NCBI GenBank assembly: GCA_026874595.1
Contig: CM049317.1
Coordinates: 53,401,618 to 53,465,617 of the forward strand
Source: Sipunculus nudus
Lineage: Eukaryota; Annelida; Sipuncula; Golfingiida; Sipunculidae
Reading direction: 5' to 3'
Length of the DNA stretch: 64,000 bases
The notes beneath the pieces were generated by a model. It was given only the letters and a program-made list of their open reading frames with translations. It did not search any database and was not told the origin of the DNA. The translations under genes and the position numbers were made by a program. This document shows, piece after piece, positions 46,927 through 56,561 of the stretch (positions are counted from its first letter, which is position 1; every line of letters starts with the position of its first letter).

Positions 46927-47709
46927 CTATACGTTTTCTCCACTGGAATGCTCATTCTGGTGACGTCGTTTCCGTGACTTTGCGTTTTTACGTGTACGCG
47001 TTTTATGTTTTCTGTCGCCGTGAGTGTCTCTTGAGCGTTTTCTACGGGTGCCGTGTGTACTGGTTGATACGACAGGGATGGGGCGCGTGCATGTGTTGCC
47101 TGAGTAATGGGCGTCATCAGGCGTAGTGTTCTCTGTCGCGTATTCACTCGAGTATCTCGACGCGTATCCTGTCAGGTATCTCGTTGCGTGCAATAGACGT
47201 AGCAGCACACGCCAGTGCGCGCAGTCTTTGAGATAACGCGGGTCTTCCGGTTTAAAACCACGCCTCTCTCCTGTCCAGGACACGAAGTACAGACACTCAC
47301 CTTCTAAAAGCTGACAGGAACGTGTAAGCTGCAACCCCTTTGTTCTCACGAGCAGCGGGAGGTTGCTCATGTACGAACATCCCAACATTCTGCATATGCT
47401 TTGCATATACGGCATCATGTAGCATATATACGTGTCCTTGTGCAGCAGGCAGGAACGTCCTGCGTGGAATCTGTCCTCGTGTTCTTTGCGATGCCAGATG
47501 TCGCCGAAATTCATTCTGCACACAGAACAGGCGGAGATCGGGTCAGCGAACCAAGGCAGATGAGATACAACAACATGCGAGCGGAGGCATGATACCGAAA
47601 CCCCGCAGATGCAGCAAACCTCTAGCTCTGGAGCAGTACGTCCTCTTTCATTCTTCTCAAACATGCTTGTGTAGTCATCGGACAGCTCTAGTATATCATC
47701 CATTTTCAT
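46927..47709 (-). CDS. C2H2-type zinc-finger protein with basic tail, 260 aa
   Basis: ATG at 47709 (the frame opens from a GTG at 47742), with a TATATAAT box near 47807. Two Cys/His fingers follow in the first 90 residues: a CxxC..H..H group and CSVCRMNF..HRKEHEDRFH, the latter with clear C2H2 spacing. The C-terminal 50 residues are very basic (RRKRSRDTHGDRKHK, KSRKRR), a probable nuclear localisation signal. It is likely a nuclear DNA- or RNA-binding regulator. The neighbour 47836-48516 is also Cys-rich with a similar helical middle; the two may be distant paralogues. Confidence 0.65.
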   Translation of the reverse strand: MKMDDILELSDDYTSMFEKNERGRTAPELEVCCICGVSVSCLRSHVVVSHLPWFADPISACSVCRMNFGDIWHRKEHEDRFHAGRSCLLHKDTYICYMMPYMQSICRMLGCSYMSNLPLLVRTKGLQLTRSCQLLEGECLYFVSWTGERRGFKPEDPRYLKDCAHWRVLLRLLHATRYLTGYASRYSSEYATENTTPDDAHYSGNTCTRPIPVVSTSTHGTRRKRSRDTHGDRKHKTRTRKNAKSRKRRHQNEHSSGENV

Positions 47710-47835
47710 ATATGTATGCACGGATGAAGGCACACTGCACACGAAGTGATAACCTTGACAGTCTCACTCTGTATTGACGTCTGAGCTCACTCCAACCACT
47801 ACATATATTATATATGCACGTACGATACGCTTACG

Positions 47836-48516
47836 TCAGCATGAAGACCACGCTCGACATGTACATCCACTCCTGTACCGCGTACGGTTCTGTAGTATAG
47901 GTAAACCGATCTCGCGCCTGTACAAAACGGTCACTGCATTTACAGGCCTGTGCATCCAGTAACGGGACACCTTCTCATGAAATCGTCTAGCGCGTCTTTC
48001 ACCGCATGCCAGGTCTGTAAGCCAGACCGATTTTCCCAACAGCCGTTTCCATTCGACATCAGTTACACACGGCACCTGCATCCTATCGCACTGCCATCCG
48101 CAAAACACACAAGGAAAACAGGAGTAACCCAAGATTTCACCATAGATGTGAGGAGCACGAATATCACCTACCAGATGAAATAAGGAGGCACATCCGTCCA
48201 ATGGTTCGATGCAGACGCATAACAGGCAATCCAGTGACTCATCTAGCGTGGTGTGTTCTCCTGGAAAATGATGGCTTCCAGGAGAGCATGGTCGATTAGT
48301 GTCATACGTCTTCCTGTATCCGCACAAGACGCACGTGTCATAATTTTCATGTGTCGCCGCAGGGTACATGTGAACGAAAACAGCCATGGTGACGGGTCGA
48401 AATGCATGCGAGTCTGAAGGGTTAGTTCTTTGTTTGTACACTTTTATATCATCGTCGGCCGAATAAATTGCGCCCCATAACTGTATATCACAAAGAGAAG
48501 CAAAAGCGTGATTCAT
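47836..48516 (-). CDS. Cysteine-rich zinc-binding protein, 226 aa
   Basis: ATG at 48516. There are about 18 cysteines, many in CxxC pairs: CVLC, CLLCVC, CFPCVFC and a terminal CTC. H and C residues between them suggest two or three zinc sites. It has no signal peptide or anchor. Adjacent to and on the same strand as the zinc-finger gene 46927-47709. Family not recognised; it could be a transcription regulator or a protein-binding adaptor. Confidence 0.62.
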   Translation of the reverse strand: MNHAFASLCDIQLWGAIYSADDDIKVYKQRTNPSDSHAFRPVTMAVFVHMYPAATHENYDTCVLCGYRKTYDTNRPCSPGSHHFPGEHTTLDESLDCLLCVCIEPLDGCASLFHLVGDIRAPHIYGEILGYSCFPCVFCGWQCDRMQVPCVTDVEWKRLLGKSVWLTDLACGERRARRFHEKVSRYWMHRPVNAVTVLYRREIGLPILQNRTRYRSGCTCRAWSSC

Positions 48517-48588
48517 TTTCTGTGCATCAGGTTACCTCCAAAGCATGATTCGTCCTCAGCTCTGTCCAGCTGGACATCCATCTTCTAT

Positions 48589-49497
48589 TCATTCTGTGGA
48601 TTTTTTTGGACCAGCAGTTCCCTGTGCAACATCCAACGGCCTCTCAGACGGTTTTTTGATCATTTCCACAGATACCCCCGAATGCGATTCCCCTGCAGGC
48701 TTCCCAAGTTTGTCCAGTTTGTCATGATTTTCGGATACCCATTGCTGGCATTCAGAGCATGCACAAAAAAAAGACGATCCGTTGGAGAAATTTGCTAACT
48801 TAACAGGTATAGCTCCTGATGGGCCTTCCACTAATGCATCAAATTTCTCCACAATAGTCGGAGCTGGGTTGCGTGCAGTCGCACCTGTTTTAGTCGCACC
48901 TTGTTTTGCCGCACCTTGTTTTGCCGCACCTTGTTTTGCCACACCTGTTTTTGCCGCACCTTGTTTAGCCGCACCTTGTTTTCCCTTCTGTTCCTGTTCC
49001 AACGTTTTTGAGGGCGGTAAGAACACATGAATGGTGATGTCTGATGCTCCATCTCCTACGTCCTTTTCATCAGGTTTGTCGGCCTTTTGTTCACGCGATT
49101 CAGCTGTTTGTGCAGGGTTGTCGGTCTTTTTGTCACGTGATTCAGCTGTTTGTGCAGCTGCTGCTGCTGCTGCTTTAGGGGCATCGTTACGTTCACATTC
49201 GTTTTTCTTGTCGTGTCCAGAATCACACTGGGACTGTATAGGACGTGACACTCTCTCTTTCAACTTTTCAACCCGGTCTGTCAAATCGGAAACACGTTTG
49301 GTCAGGCTGTCGATGTCTTTCTTGAGTACTCCTTCCATTCGGTCGAGTCCGGAGTGGATCATTTGCTCGGTCTGCTTACGATTAAGCTTCTGGTGCATAA
49401 TGGGACGCACAATCTGCTTGCCTCTCCTTTTGTCACGGGCTGCGATTTCCTCTTTCGTCTGAAGTGTAAACATGTCGTTCCCCTCGGCGCGATCCAT
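48589..49497 (-). CDS. Coiled-coil protein with KQGAA repeats, 302 aa
   Basis: ATG at 49497 (frame opens from a GTG at 49527). Residues about 45-95 form a coiled coil (LDRMEGVLKKDIDSLTKRV onward). Then come an Ala run of seven, two AQTAESR repeats, and six to seven KQGAA / KTGAT five-residue repeats encoded by a 15-bp tandem array (48883-48985). The C-terminal part has a CACSEC pair. The composition suggests a disordered scaffold or tegument-like protein; the array is likely to vary in length between isolates. Confidence 0.62.
   Translation of the reverse strand: MDRAEGNDMFTLQTKEEIAARDKRRGKQIVRPIMHQKLNRKQTEQMIHSGLDRMEGVLKKDIDSLTKRVSDLTDRVEKLKERVSRPIQSQCDSGHDKKNECERNDAPKAAAAAAAQTAESRDKKTDNPAQTAESREQKADKPDEKDVGDGASDITIHVFLPPSKTLEQEQKGKQGAAKQGAAKTGVAKQGAAKQGAAKQGATKTGATARNPAPTIVEKFDALVEGPSGAIPVKLANFSNGSSFFCACSECQQWVSENHDKLDKLGKPAGESHSGVSVEMIKKPSERPLDVAQGTAGPKKSTE
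48883..48985. repeat. 15-bp coding tandem repeat
   Basis: About seven copies of a GCACCTTGTTTTGCC unit, imperfect at the edges, encoding the KQGAA repeats of the coiled-coil protein. Confidence 0.75.
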
Positions 49498-49731
49498 CGT
49501 GTAGAGAGACTGTAGCGTGTCTGCCACACTCCCCTCGCGCCAACGCTTAAATACCCTTCAAGGCTGAGTCATGCACCACGAGTCATGCACCGCGGGAGTG
49601 TCAAGCGACTTGTTTACACTTGAGAACACAAGAGCCGAAGCGGTCACGTGAGCTGAACAAACAAAAAAAGCAATTCATGTCACAGTACCGGTTAATCGTC
49701 TGCAGCACGTCAACGTTCCTGTCGAGGCAAG

Positions 49732-50271
49732 TTACAAGCGCATCAGGTCATACCCTAGTTTCTGCACCGTATCAGTGATTGGAGAAGCCAAGTCCTGAGA
49801 GCCGGTGTAATGTAGGATGGCTTCGAGGATGATCCAATCTTCGAGGGGCCGTCGTTCCATGTGCGACATGAACTGCGATCGCTGCTTCCTCAAAACAGGA
49901 GTCTTTTCCGTGATGATGTCTAACGTGGTTTTGCTGATGATTCCCCAGTGGAGGGCGTACTGAACCTCGTCGGGGACGTGCAGGAATACACGTTTCTCTG
50001 CCTGCACAAACGGCAGTCGCACGTCTCGGGACAGTTTCCTAACGAACTTCTCATTCACCTGGTAACGCTTTCTGATCTCGTCCGCATGTTTTGGGCCGTT
50101 GGGGTACTTCTGCAGTAGCGCCCACAAGTCCGCATTCTGTCCTGTGCCGCTCGAGCGGACGGCTTGCTCGTAACTAGGCGGAGGCTCATGTATATAGGCC
50201 TGCACGTAAGGAGGCAAAGCAATGTTAGGTAGCGGTAGATCTGCGCAGTTCACTGTGCTGTTTGATGCCAT
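49732..50271 (-). CDS. PPxY-motif protein, 179 aa
   Basis: The frame has ATGs at 50301 and 50271; the sister gene has no ATG at the position equivalent to 50301, so 50271 is taken. The proline-rich N-terminus holds PPSY at 31-34 and a PPY at 20-22; PPxY is the late-domain motif that recruits NEDD4-type WW ubiquitin ligases for budding or trafficking. The C-terminal 120 residues are helical and basic. The first 20 residues match those of the opposite-strand gene 50893-51450, so the two are a head-to-head duplicated pair. Confidence 0.65.
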   Translation of the reverse strand: MASNSTVNCADLPLPNIALPPYVQAYIHEPPPSYEQAVRSSGTGQNADLWALLQKYPNGPKHADEIRKRYQVNEKFVRKLSRDVRLPFVQAEKRVFLHVPDEVQYALHWGIISKTTLDIITEKTPVLRKQRSQFMSHMERRPLEDWIILEAILHYTGSQDLASPITDTVQKLGYDLMRL

Positions 50272-50394
50272 TATCGACCGAGGAATGACAACCGGGACCA
50301 TGTGCCTCGTAACTTATACGTTATGAGGAAAGTCGTATACACTGTGCGGGAAGCAGCCCTAACAAACCACACACGTTCACCAAGTCATACACAC

Positions 50395-50622
50395 GCCTGT
50401 TCTGTGTCCTTAATCCGTCACATACACCCGTAAACAAGCTCATTAATCTTTCCTTGTCTGCCACGTCACGGCCTTGAAAACGTAGCAAGTTGTTTACGTA
50501 TTGTTAGAACTACCGTTGTTTCATACTGCTCCGTGATCTGAATCCGTCACATTCACTCGTAAACAAGCCAATCAATCATTTCCTTGTCTGACACGTCACG
50601 TCCTTGAAAACGTAGTAAACCA
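50395..50622 (-). repeat. Two inverted copies of the 129-bp repeat
   Basis: The CGTAGCA / GAAAACGTAG blocks recur about 130 bp apart (50481 and 50611). The reverse complement matches the 129-bp array at 51693-52260 (the TACGTTTTCAAGG and GAGCAGTATGAAAC blocks). Confidence 0.7.
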
Positions 50623-50776
50623 GGACTGTTCAGTCATGTTGATAACCGGTGAGTGTGATACTTCCCGGACACATTAGAGACGTTTGTGTCGTGGCTGTTG
50701 TGCTCATGTCTGTTGCGTGTGCAGTATGAATTATTTTTGCCCCCCCCCCCCCCCCCCCCCACACTTACACCCCACG

Positions 50777-50783
50777 TATAAAA
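50777..50783 (+). promoter_or_regulatory. TATA box of the 185-aa gene
   Basis: TATAAAA, about 110 bases upstream of the ATG at 50893. Confidence 0.6.
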
Positions 50784-50892
50784 GTTTCTCGGTGTCTCAT
50801 GCAGAACCATACCAGTGTTGCAGCCCCTTCTGGCCACAGGAGTTATCAGTTAAAATACACACGTGGTCCTGGCTGCCATTCCCCAGTCTATC

Positions 50893-51450
50893 ATGGCATT
50901 GAAGAGCATCGGACAGTGCGGAGATCCCCCGTTACCAACTGCGCCTCCACCACAAACTGTGCCCTCGCCTAGTGATGAAGAGATCGTCGACCCCACCGGT
51001 CAACCAACCCAAGATGGTTGGCAATGTCTGCACTGTCAAACCCTGTTTAGGAGGTGGGACTGGATACTCGGCCGCATTCCGGCACAGTCCCGGTTCATCC
51101 GGCACGTTTGGGGGGAATGGGACTGTTACAAGGACTATTACGACAACGGCCGATTAACTATGTGCAAGGGCGTAGCCGACTGGTGGAAAGAACAGTTTGT
51201 TCGGCACTGTTTCCCGTCTTACGCCCGGGAGATCAATCTCCGCCACTTCAGATTGGGTGTCAGGTACGACGGGCTTCCCTGTCTCGTATCCGTGAACGAC
51301 ACACCTGGTCAACAGTACTACATGGCATGGTTTGCGAAAAGGCGGATGAAAAAAGCGAAGGTACCACCGAAGGCTGCTTCTGTCCTGATAGACCACGACG
51401 TAACGGTGGTCGAGACGAAGGATGTTGGTACCAGTGAGGACGCTGCGTAA
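50893..51450 (+). CDS. Paralogue of the PPxY gene, 185 aa
   Basis: The frame opens from a GTG at 50863, but the ATG at 50893 is preferred; a TATA box lies upstream. The N-terminal 25 residues (MALKSIGQCGDPPLPTAPPP) are like the N-terminus of the opposite gene, and similarity runs upstream of the ATG at the DNA level. It lacks a PPxY. A CLHC pair near residue 45 and Trp/Tyr-rich segments (WGEWDCYKDYYDNG) follow. The shared head and different bodies suggest duplication followed by divergence or recombination. Confidence 0.6.
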   Translation: MALKSIGQCGDPPLPTAPPPQTVPSPSDEEIVDPTGQPTQDGWQCLHCQTLFRRWDWILGRIPAQSRFIRHVWGEWDCYKDYYDNGRLTMCKGVADWWKEQFVRHCFPSYAREINLRHFRLGVRYDGLPCLVSVNDTPGQQYYMAWFAKRRMKKAKVPPKAASVLIDHDVTVVETKDVGTSEDAA

Positions 51451-51692
51451 GATGCGTGTGACGCCAAGTATGGTGAACAAGCGTTTGACAGATGTATTGT
51501 ATATGACGTGAGCGTGTAAAACCGAATGTTTATAACACTTGACCAGATTGCCGAGTCATGCATATGTTTTCACGCCACAAGTTAAAACGAAACGAATGAC
51601 TCATATTGTGTACAGGAATCAGTGCTGCAGCCCAGTACATGTCATCGTGACAGGTGTAGAGCATTGCATAACTAGAGCGTATACTTTCAACG
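51451..51692. other. Intergenic, no gene seen
   Basis: Sequence between the 185-aa gene and the 129-bp array; no coding potential. Confidence 0.4.
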
Positions 51693-52260
51693 TGCTACGT
51701 TTTCAAGGACGTGGTGTGGCAGACAAGAGATGATTAATTGTCTTGTTTACGGGTGAATGTGACATATTCAGGCCTCAGAGCAGTATGAAACCAGGATAGC
51801 TTGATACATACGTAAACAAGATGCTACGTTTTCAAGGACGCAACGTGTCAGACAAGAGATGATTGATTGTCTTGATTACGGGTGAATGTGACATATTCAG
51901 GTCACAGAGCAGTATGAAACGACGGTAGTTATAACAATATGTAAACAACTTGCTACGTTTCCAAGGCCGTGACGTGGCAGACAAGAGATGATTGATTGTC
52001 TTGTTTACGGGTGAATGTGACATATTCAGGTCACAGAGCAGTATGAAACCAGGATAGCTTGATACATACGTAAACAACATGCTACGTTTTCAAGGCCGTG
52101 ATGTGGCAGACAAGAGATGATTCATTGTCTTGTTTACGGGTTATTGTGACTTATTCAGGTCACAGAACAGTATGAAACCAGGATAGCTTGAGACATACGT
52201 AAACAACCTGCTACGTTTCCAAGGACGAGATGTGTCAGAGAAGACGGGTACAGCAAAAAC
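51693..52260 (+). repeat. 129-bp tandem array (four units plus partial)
   Basis: TGCTACG begins units at 51693, 51822, 51951, 52080 and 52209, an exact 129-bp period. Units diverge by a few bases. Each contains TTACGGGTGAATGTGACATA and GAGCAGTATGAAAC blocks. Inverted copies are at 50395-50622. Confidence 0.9.
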
Positions 52261-52696
52261 CATTCGTCACCCAGATGTATATTTTAGGCACATCCAATGC
52301 GAATGCACGAACATCGTTTGAACAGCCAGATGTTATATGGATCTGATCAACCAGATACGACAAACATACTTATAGATGTTGATAACACTTGATACTTCCA
52401 AACTCAGAAAACGAAATTTTAAATAAATGCATTTGTGACAATATTCCAAAAATGTGTCTAAAAACTTGTTTTACTCGTTATTTTTAACAATGTTTTGCCT
52501 GAATCTACGTCACTATACGTGTGGAACTTATCACATGGAACTTATATAATGAATAAAATATGAAAGTTTTCACGGTCTTCTTTATGCCATGATCATCCGC
52601 ATATGTGATTCATGATCATTTTCTGATACATTTTTATAAATACATACAGGCACACAAAACATCCAGTTCAATTAAAGTATGCAGTCCGCACAAATG
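52261..52696. other. AT-rich region, no gene seen
   Basis: Between the 129-bp array and the 279-bp array. More AT-rich by eye than the gene block to the left; a candidate edge of virus-derived sequence. Confidence 0.4.
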
Positions 52697-53812
52697 TTGT
52701 TTCATGTGTGCAACTTAATTAGATAAATCCGTTGTCTATCTGATATAGTTCTACTTGTCGTCGGCAGGTGGCGATACTGACGCCAATATATTGGTCAGCA
52801 ACACAAAATGGCCATTTGCCGGACAACGGTCTACACAACATTTACGAAATACCTGCAATAATTTTAGTAAAAATATGCCTCAAACGTTCAACGAGTGACA
52901 TTCGTGATATATTTTCCAGTTTGCGTGTACATCTTGCACAAACGTGAAATCTGCCGCACACCAAAGATTTCAATGTTGTTTCATGTGTGCAACTTAATTA
53001 GATAAATCCGTTGTCTATCTGATATAGTTCCACTTGTCGTCGGCAGGTGGCGATACTGACACCGTCATATTGGTCAGCAACACAAAATGGCCATTTGCCG
53101 GACAACGGTCTACACAACATTTACAAAATATGTGCTAAAATCTTTGGAAAAATATGCTTTAAGCGTTCAATGAGTAACATTTGCGATATCTTTTTCAGTT
53201 TGCGCGTACATCTTGCACAAACGTGAAATCTGCCGCACACCAATGATTTCAATGTTGTTTCATGTGTGCAACTTAATTAGATAAATCCGTTGTCTATCTG
53301 ATATAGTTCCACTTGTCGTCGGCAGGTGGCGATACTGACACCGTCATATTGGTCAGCAACACAAAATGGCCATTTGCCGGACAACGGTCTACACAACATT
53401 TACAAAATATGTGCTAAAATCTTTGGAAAAATATGCTTTAAGCGTTCAACGAGTAACATTTGCGATATCTTTTTCAGTTTGCGCGTACATCTTGCACAAA
53501 CGTGAAATCTGCCGCACACCAAAGATTTCAATGTTGTTTCATGTGTGCAACTTAATTAGATAAATCCGTTGTCTATCTGATATAGTTCCACTTGTCGTCG
53601 GCAGGTGGCGATACTGACACCGTCATATTGGTCAGCAACACAAAATGGCCATTTGCCGGACAACGGTCTACACAACATTTACAAAATATGTGCTAAAATC
53701 TTTGGAAAAATATGCTTTAAGCGTTCAACGAGTAACATTTGCGATATCTTTTTCAGTTTGCGCGTACATCTTGCACAAACGTGAAATCTGCCGCACACCA
53801 AAGATTTCAATG
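52697..53812 (+). repeat. 279-bp tandem array (four units)
   Basis: TTGTTTCATGTGTG begins units at 52697, 52976, 53255 and 53534; the fourth runs to 53812. The period is exactly 279 bp, and units 2-4 are almost identical. Each unit includes an ATG-started frame of about 55-65 codons that is likely not coding. An inverted, diverged partial copy, closest to unit 1, lies at about 56562-56700 on the far side of the foldback element. Confidence 0.9.
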
Positions 53813-54429
53813 TGTCCACAACCCTACTATATAAGCAGGCCGAGTCTATTATACTATCAGTTGAGAGCGCTCTCTGGGCGCTTTTGGGTCCCAGACGGCT
53901 CCCCTGTGGGGGAGGGGGGGACTTTAGGGGGGGAGGGGGCGGCCCCTCCCTCTGCCTTATGTCAAGAAGAAGAAGTAGAGTTGTGGGTCTGTGGCCGGTT
54001 GTGTGGTTCAAGTCAGAACTAGACCGGTTGTAGGTTTGGGGATCACCGGCAGAAGGTGAATAAGGGTCGGTTGGATGTGAAAGGTCGGTTGGGGTCGTCG
54101 AGGTCGGATGTGAAAGGTCAACAGGGGAGTTCTGGATGGGATCGGGTCGAAGGGGAAAGGTCAGCAGGGGTCGCCTGGGGTGGGGGGGGGGGAACAGGGG
54201 AGTTGTGAGTGGGATCGGGTCGGAGGTGAAAGGTCAACAGGGGTCACAGGGGGGGGGGAACAGGGGAGTCCTAGGTGGGTTCGTATACGGATGTGAATGG
54301 TTAAAGAGTGATCGTCGGGTATCATCGGTACTGGGAAAGCCAACGGTGTGCAACGCACGTCAAAGCACAATGGGATCGTTCCGATCACCACAGAATCTCC
54401 CCTGGGGCCGAGGCCCCTATAGAGGTTTC

Positions 54430-55010
54430 TCCACAGGGGTCGTGGTGGGGGCCTCGCCCCCAGGGGATAATACTTTATGGGGGATCGATCCCTAAAAAGA
54501 ATATACACTGGGGGCGAGGCCCCCATAAGGAAATACATGGAAGGCCCGTGGTGGGGGCCTCGCCCCCAGGGGAAAATACTTTATGTGGGATCGATCCCTA
54601 CAAAGAATATACCCAGGGGGCGAGGCCCCCATAAGGAATTACATGGAAGGCCCGTGGTGGGGGCCTCGCCCCCAGGGGAAAATACTTTATGTGGGATCGA
54701 TCCCTACAAAGAATATACCCAGGGGGCGAAGCCCCCATCAGGAATTACATGGAAGGCACGTGGTGGGGGCCTCGCCCCCAGGGGATAATACTTTATGTGG
54801 GATCGATCCCTACAAAGAATATACACTGGGGGCGAGGCCCCCATAAGGAAATACATGGAAGGCCCGTGGTGGGGGCCTCGCCCCCAGGGGATAATAATTT
54901 ATGTGGGATCGATCCCTAAAAAGAATATATACTGGGGGCGAGGCCCCCATAAGGATTTAGATGGAGGGCCCGTGGTGGGGGCCTCGCCCCCGGGAATATT
55001 CATTTTAGGG
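54430..55010 (+). repeat. 106-bp GC-rich tandem array, left arm
   Basis: GTGGTGGGGGCC begins at 54442, 54548, 54654, 54760, 54866 and 54972, an exact 106-bp period. Each unit contains inverted GGGGGCGAGGCCCCC / GGGGGCCTCGCCCCC hairpins and a GGGATCGATCCC palindrome. Confidence 0.92.
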
Positions 55011-55015
55011 ATCTA

Positions 55016-55068
55016 GGCGCCGAAGGCGCCCTCCATACATACATCTGTGTATTGGCGCCTTCGGCGCC
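55016..55068. repeat. Central hairpin of the foldback element
   Basis: GGCGCCGAAGGCGCC and its inverse GGCGCCTTCGGCGCC flank a loop of about 23 bases. This is the symmetry centre between the two 106-bp arrays. Confidence 0.8.
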
Positions 55069-55074
55069 CCGATC

Positions 55075-55790
55075 CCCATACAGTATTCTCCCGGGGGCCA
55101 GGCCCCCATCACGATCCTTCCATATATTTCCTTATGGGGGCCTCGCCCCCGGGGTATATTCTTTTTAGGGATCGGTCCCACATAAAGTATTTTCCCCTGG
55201 GGGCGAGGCCCCCACCACGGGCCTTCCATGTAATTCCTTATGGGGGCCTCGCCCCCTGTGTATATTCTTTTTAGGGATCGATCCCACATAAAGTATTTTC
55301 CCCTGGGGGCGAGGCCCCCACCACGGGCCTTCCATGTAATTCCTTATGGGGGCCTCGCCCCCTGTGTATATTCTTTTTAGGGATCGATCCCCCATAAAAT
55401 ATTATTCCCGGGGGCGAGGCCCCCACCACGGGCCCTCCATGTAATTCCTTATGGAGGCCTCGCCCCCTGTGTATATTCTTTTTAGGGATCGATCCCACAT
55501 AAAGTATTATCACCTGGGGGCGAGGCCCCCACCACGGGCCTTCCATATATTTCCTTATGGGGGCCTCGCCCCCGGGGTATATTCTTTTTAGGGATCGATC
55601 CCCCATAAAGTATTATTCCCGGGGGCGAGGCCCCCACCACGGGCCTTCCATGTAATTCCTTATGGGGGCCTCGCCCCCTGTGTATATTCTTTGTAGGGAT
55701 CGATCCCACATAAAGTATTCTTCCCGGGGGCGAAGCCCCCACCACGAGCCCTGTGGAGAAATTTCTATAGGGGTCTCGGCCCCAGTGGAG
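55075..55790 (-). repeat. 106-bp GC-rich tandem array, right arm (inverted)
   Basis: The same 106-bp units in reverse orientation; CCCACCACG recurs at 55211, 55317 and onward at the same period, about six copies. Confidence 0.9.
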
Positions 55791-56256
55791 ACCCTCTGTC
55801 GGGATCTGAACGATCCCCTAGTGCTTTGACATGCGTTGCACACCTGTGGCTTTTCCAGTACCGATGATATCCGATGAACACTCTTTAACCATTCACATGG
55901 GTCTCCGATCCCAACCAGGACTCCCCTGTTCCCCCCCGCCGGGCGATCCTACCCAGAACTCCCCTGTTCCCCCCCGCCAGGCGATCCCACCCAGAACTCC
56001 CCTGGTCCCCCCCCCCGGTCAACCCTACTGACCTTTCATCTCTAACCTCGACGACCCAGACCGACCTTTCACATCCTACCGACTCTTCTTCCCCCCCCCC
56101 CCCTGCCGGCGATCCCCAAACCTACAACTGGTCTACTTCTGACTTGAACCACACAACCGACCCCTGGTGGCCACAAGCCCACAACTCTACTACTTCTTGA
56201 CATAAGGCAGAGGGAGGGGCCGCCCCCTCCCCCCCTCAAGTCCCCCCCTCCCCCAC

Positions 56257-56503
56257 AGGGGAGCCGTCTGGGAGCCAAAAGCGCCCATAGAGGTATAACG
56301 TCCCTGGGTGGGCTCGAACCACCAACCTTCCGATTAACAGCCGGACGCGCTAACCATTGCGCCACAGGGACTACATGCTTTGTGTACGTGAGTTTCTTAT
56401 GTTATCATGAACAGGTACTGTTCCTTGATTTGATTGGCTGATGGAAAGTGTGACGTCACAGACACAGGGGAGCCGTCTGGGACCAAAAAGCGCCCATAGA
56501 GCG
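56257..56503. repeat. Direct repeat flanking a tRNA-bearing insert
   Basis: CAGGGGAGCCGTCTGGGA plus CCAAAA and AGCGCCCATAGAG occur at about 56257-56295 and again at about 56465-56503. Between them lie the tRNA-Asn gene and about 90 further bases. This looks like duplication of the arm around an insertion. Confidence 0.7.
56299..56371 (-). tRNA. tRNA-Asn (GTT)
   Basis: A 73-base cloverleaf on the minus strand: acceptor stem GTCCCTG paired with CAGGGAC plus a G discriminator; D arm GCGCAATGGTTAGCGC; anticodon loop CTGTTAA with GTT; T arm GGTGGTTCGAGCCCACC. No CCA is encoded and no intron is present. The A and B box pol III promoters are intact, and a TTTT terminator follows at about 56274-56279. 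The sequence is of the animal tRNA-Asn type, so it is host-derived. The anticodon stem ends in a G-T pair, and the D loop is one base shorter than usual. Confidence 0.93.
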
Positions 56504-56561
56504 CTCTCAACTGATAGTATTATAGAGCCGGCCTGCTTATATAGTAGGGTTGTGGACACAT

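Larger units (their letters stand above)
50272..50892. other. Divergent intergenic region with inverted 129-bp-type units
   Basis: Lies between two head-to-head paralogous genes. It holds two inverted copies of the 129-bp repeat unit (about 50395-50622), a run of 21 C (50740-50760), and a TATAAAA box at 50777-50783 for the plus-strand gene. Confidence 0.6.
53813..56561. mobile_element. Foldback / palindromic repeat element
   Basis: The left end (GTGTCCACAACCC onward) matches the inverted right end (GGGTTGTGGACAC at about 56549-56561). Matching continues inward through a GAGAGCGCTCTC segment, a G/C-rich tract, and a TATGTCAAGAAGAAG segment. Inside are two opposed arrays of 106-bp units around a short hairpin. 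No transposase frame is present, so if mobile it is non-autonomous. The 279-bp array and its inverted remnant extend the symmetry outward to about 52.7-56.7 kb. Confidence 0.75.

Noticed and set aside
53366-54022. Repeated frames starting MAICRTTVYTTF in the 279-bp array
   Set aside because: The same short frame recurs because the DNA repeats in multiples of three; no promoter, signal or conserved domain is seen.
54430-55790. CRISPR-like array
   Set aside because: The 106-bp units are contiguous, have no unique spacers, and sit in an animal virus or host context.
54136-55843. Many overlapping frames of 70-125 codons with GPWWGPRPQG-type repeats
   Set aside because: They are read-through of the 106-bp arrays on both strands; the period is not a multiple of three, so the frame shifts from unit to unit and no protein-like sequence results.
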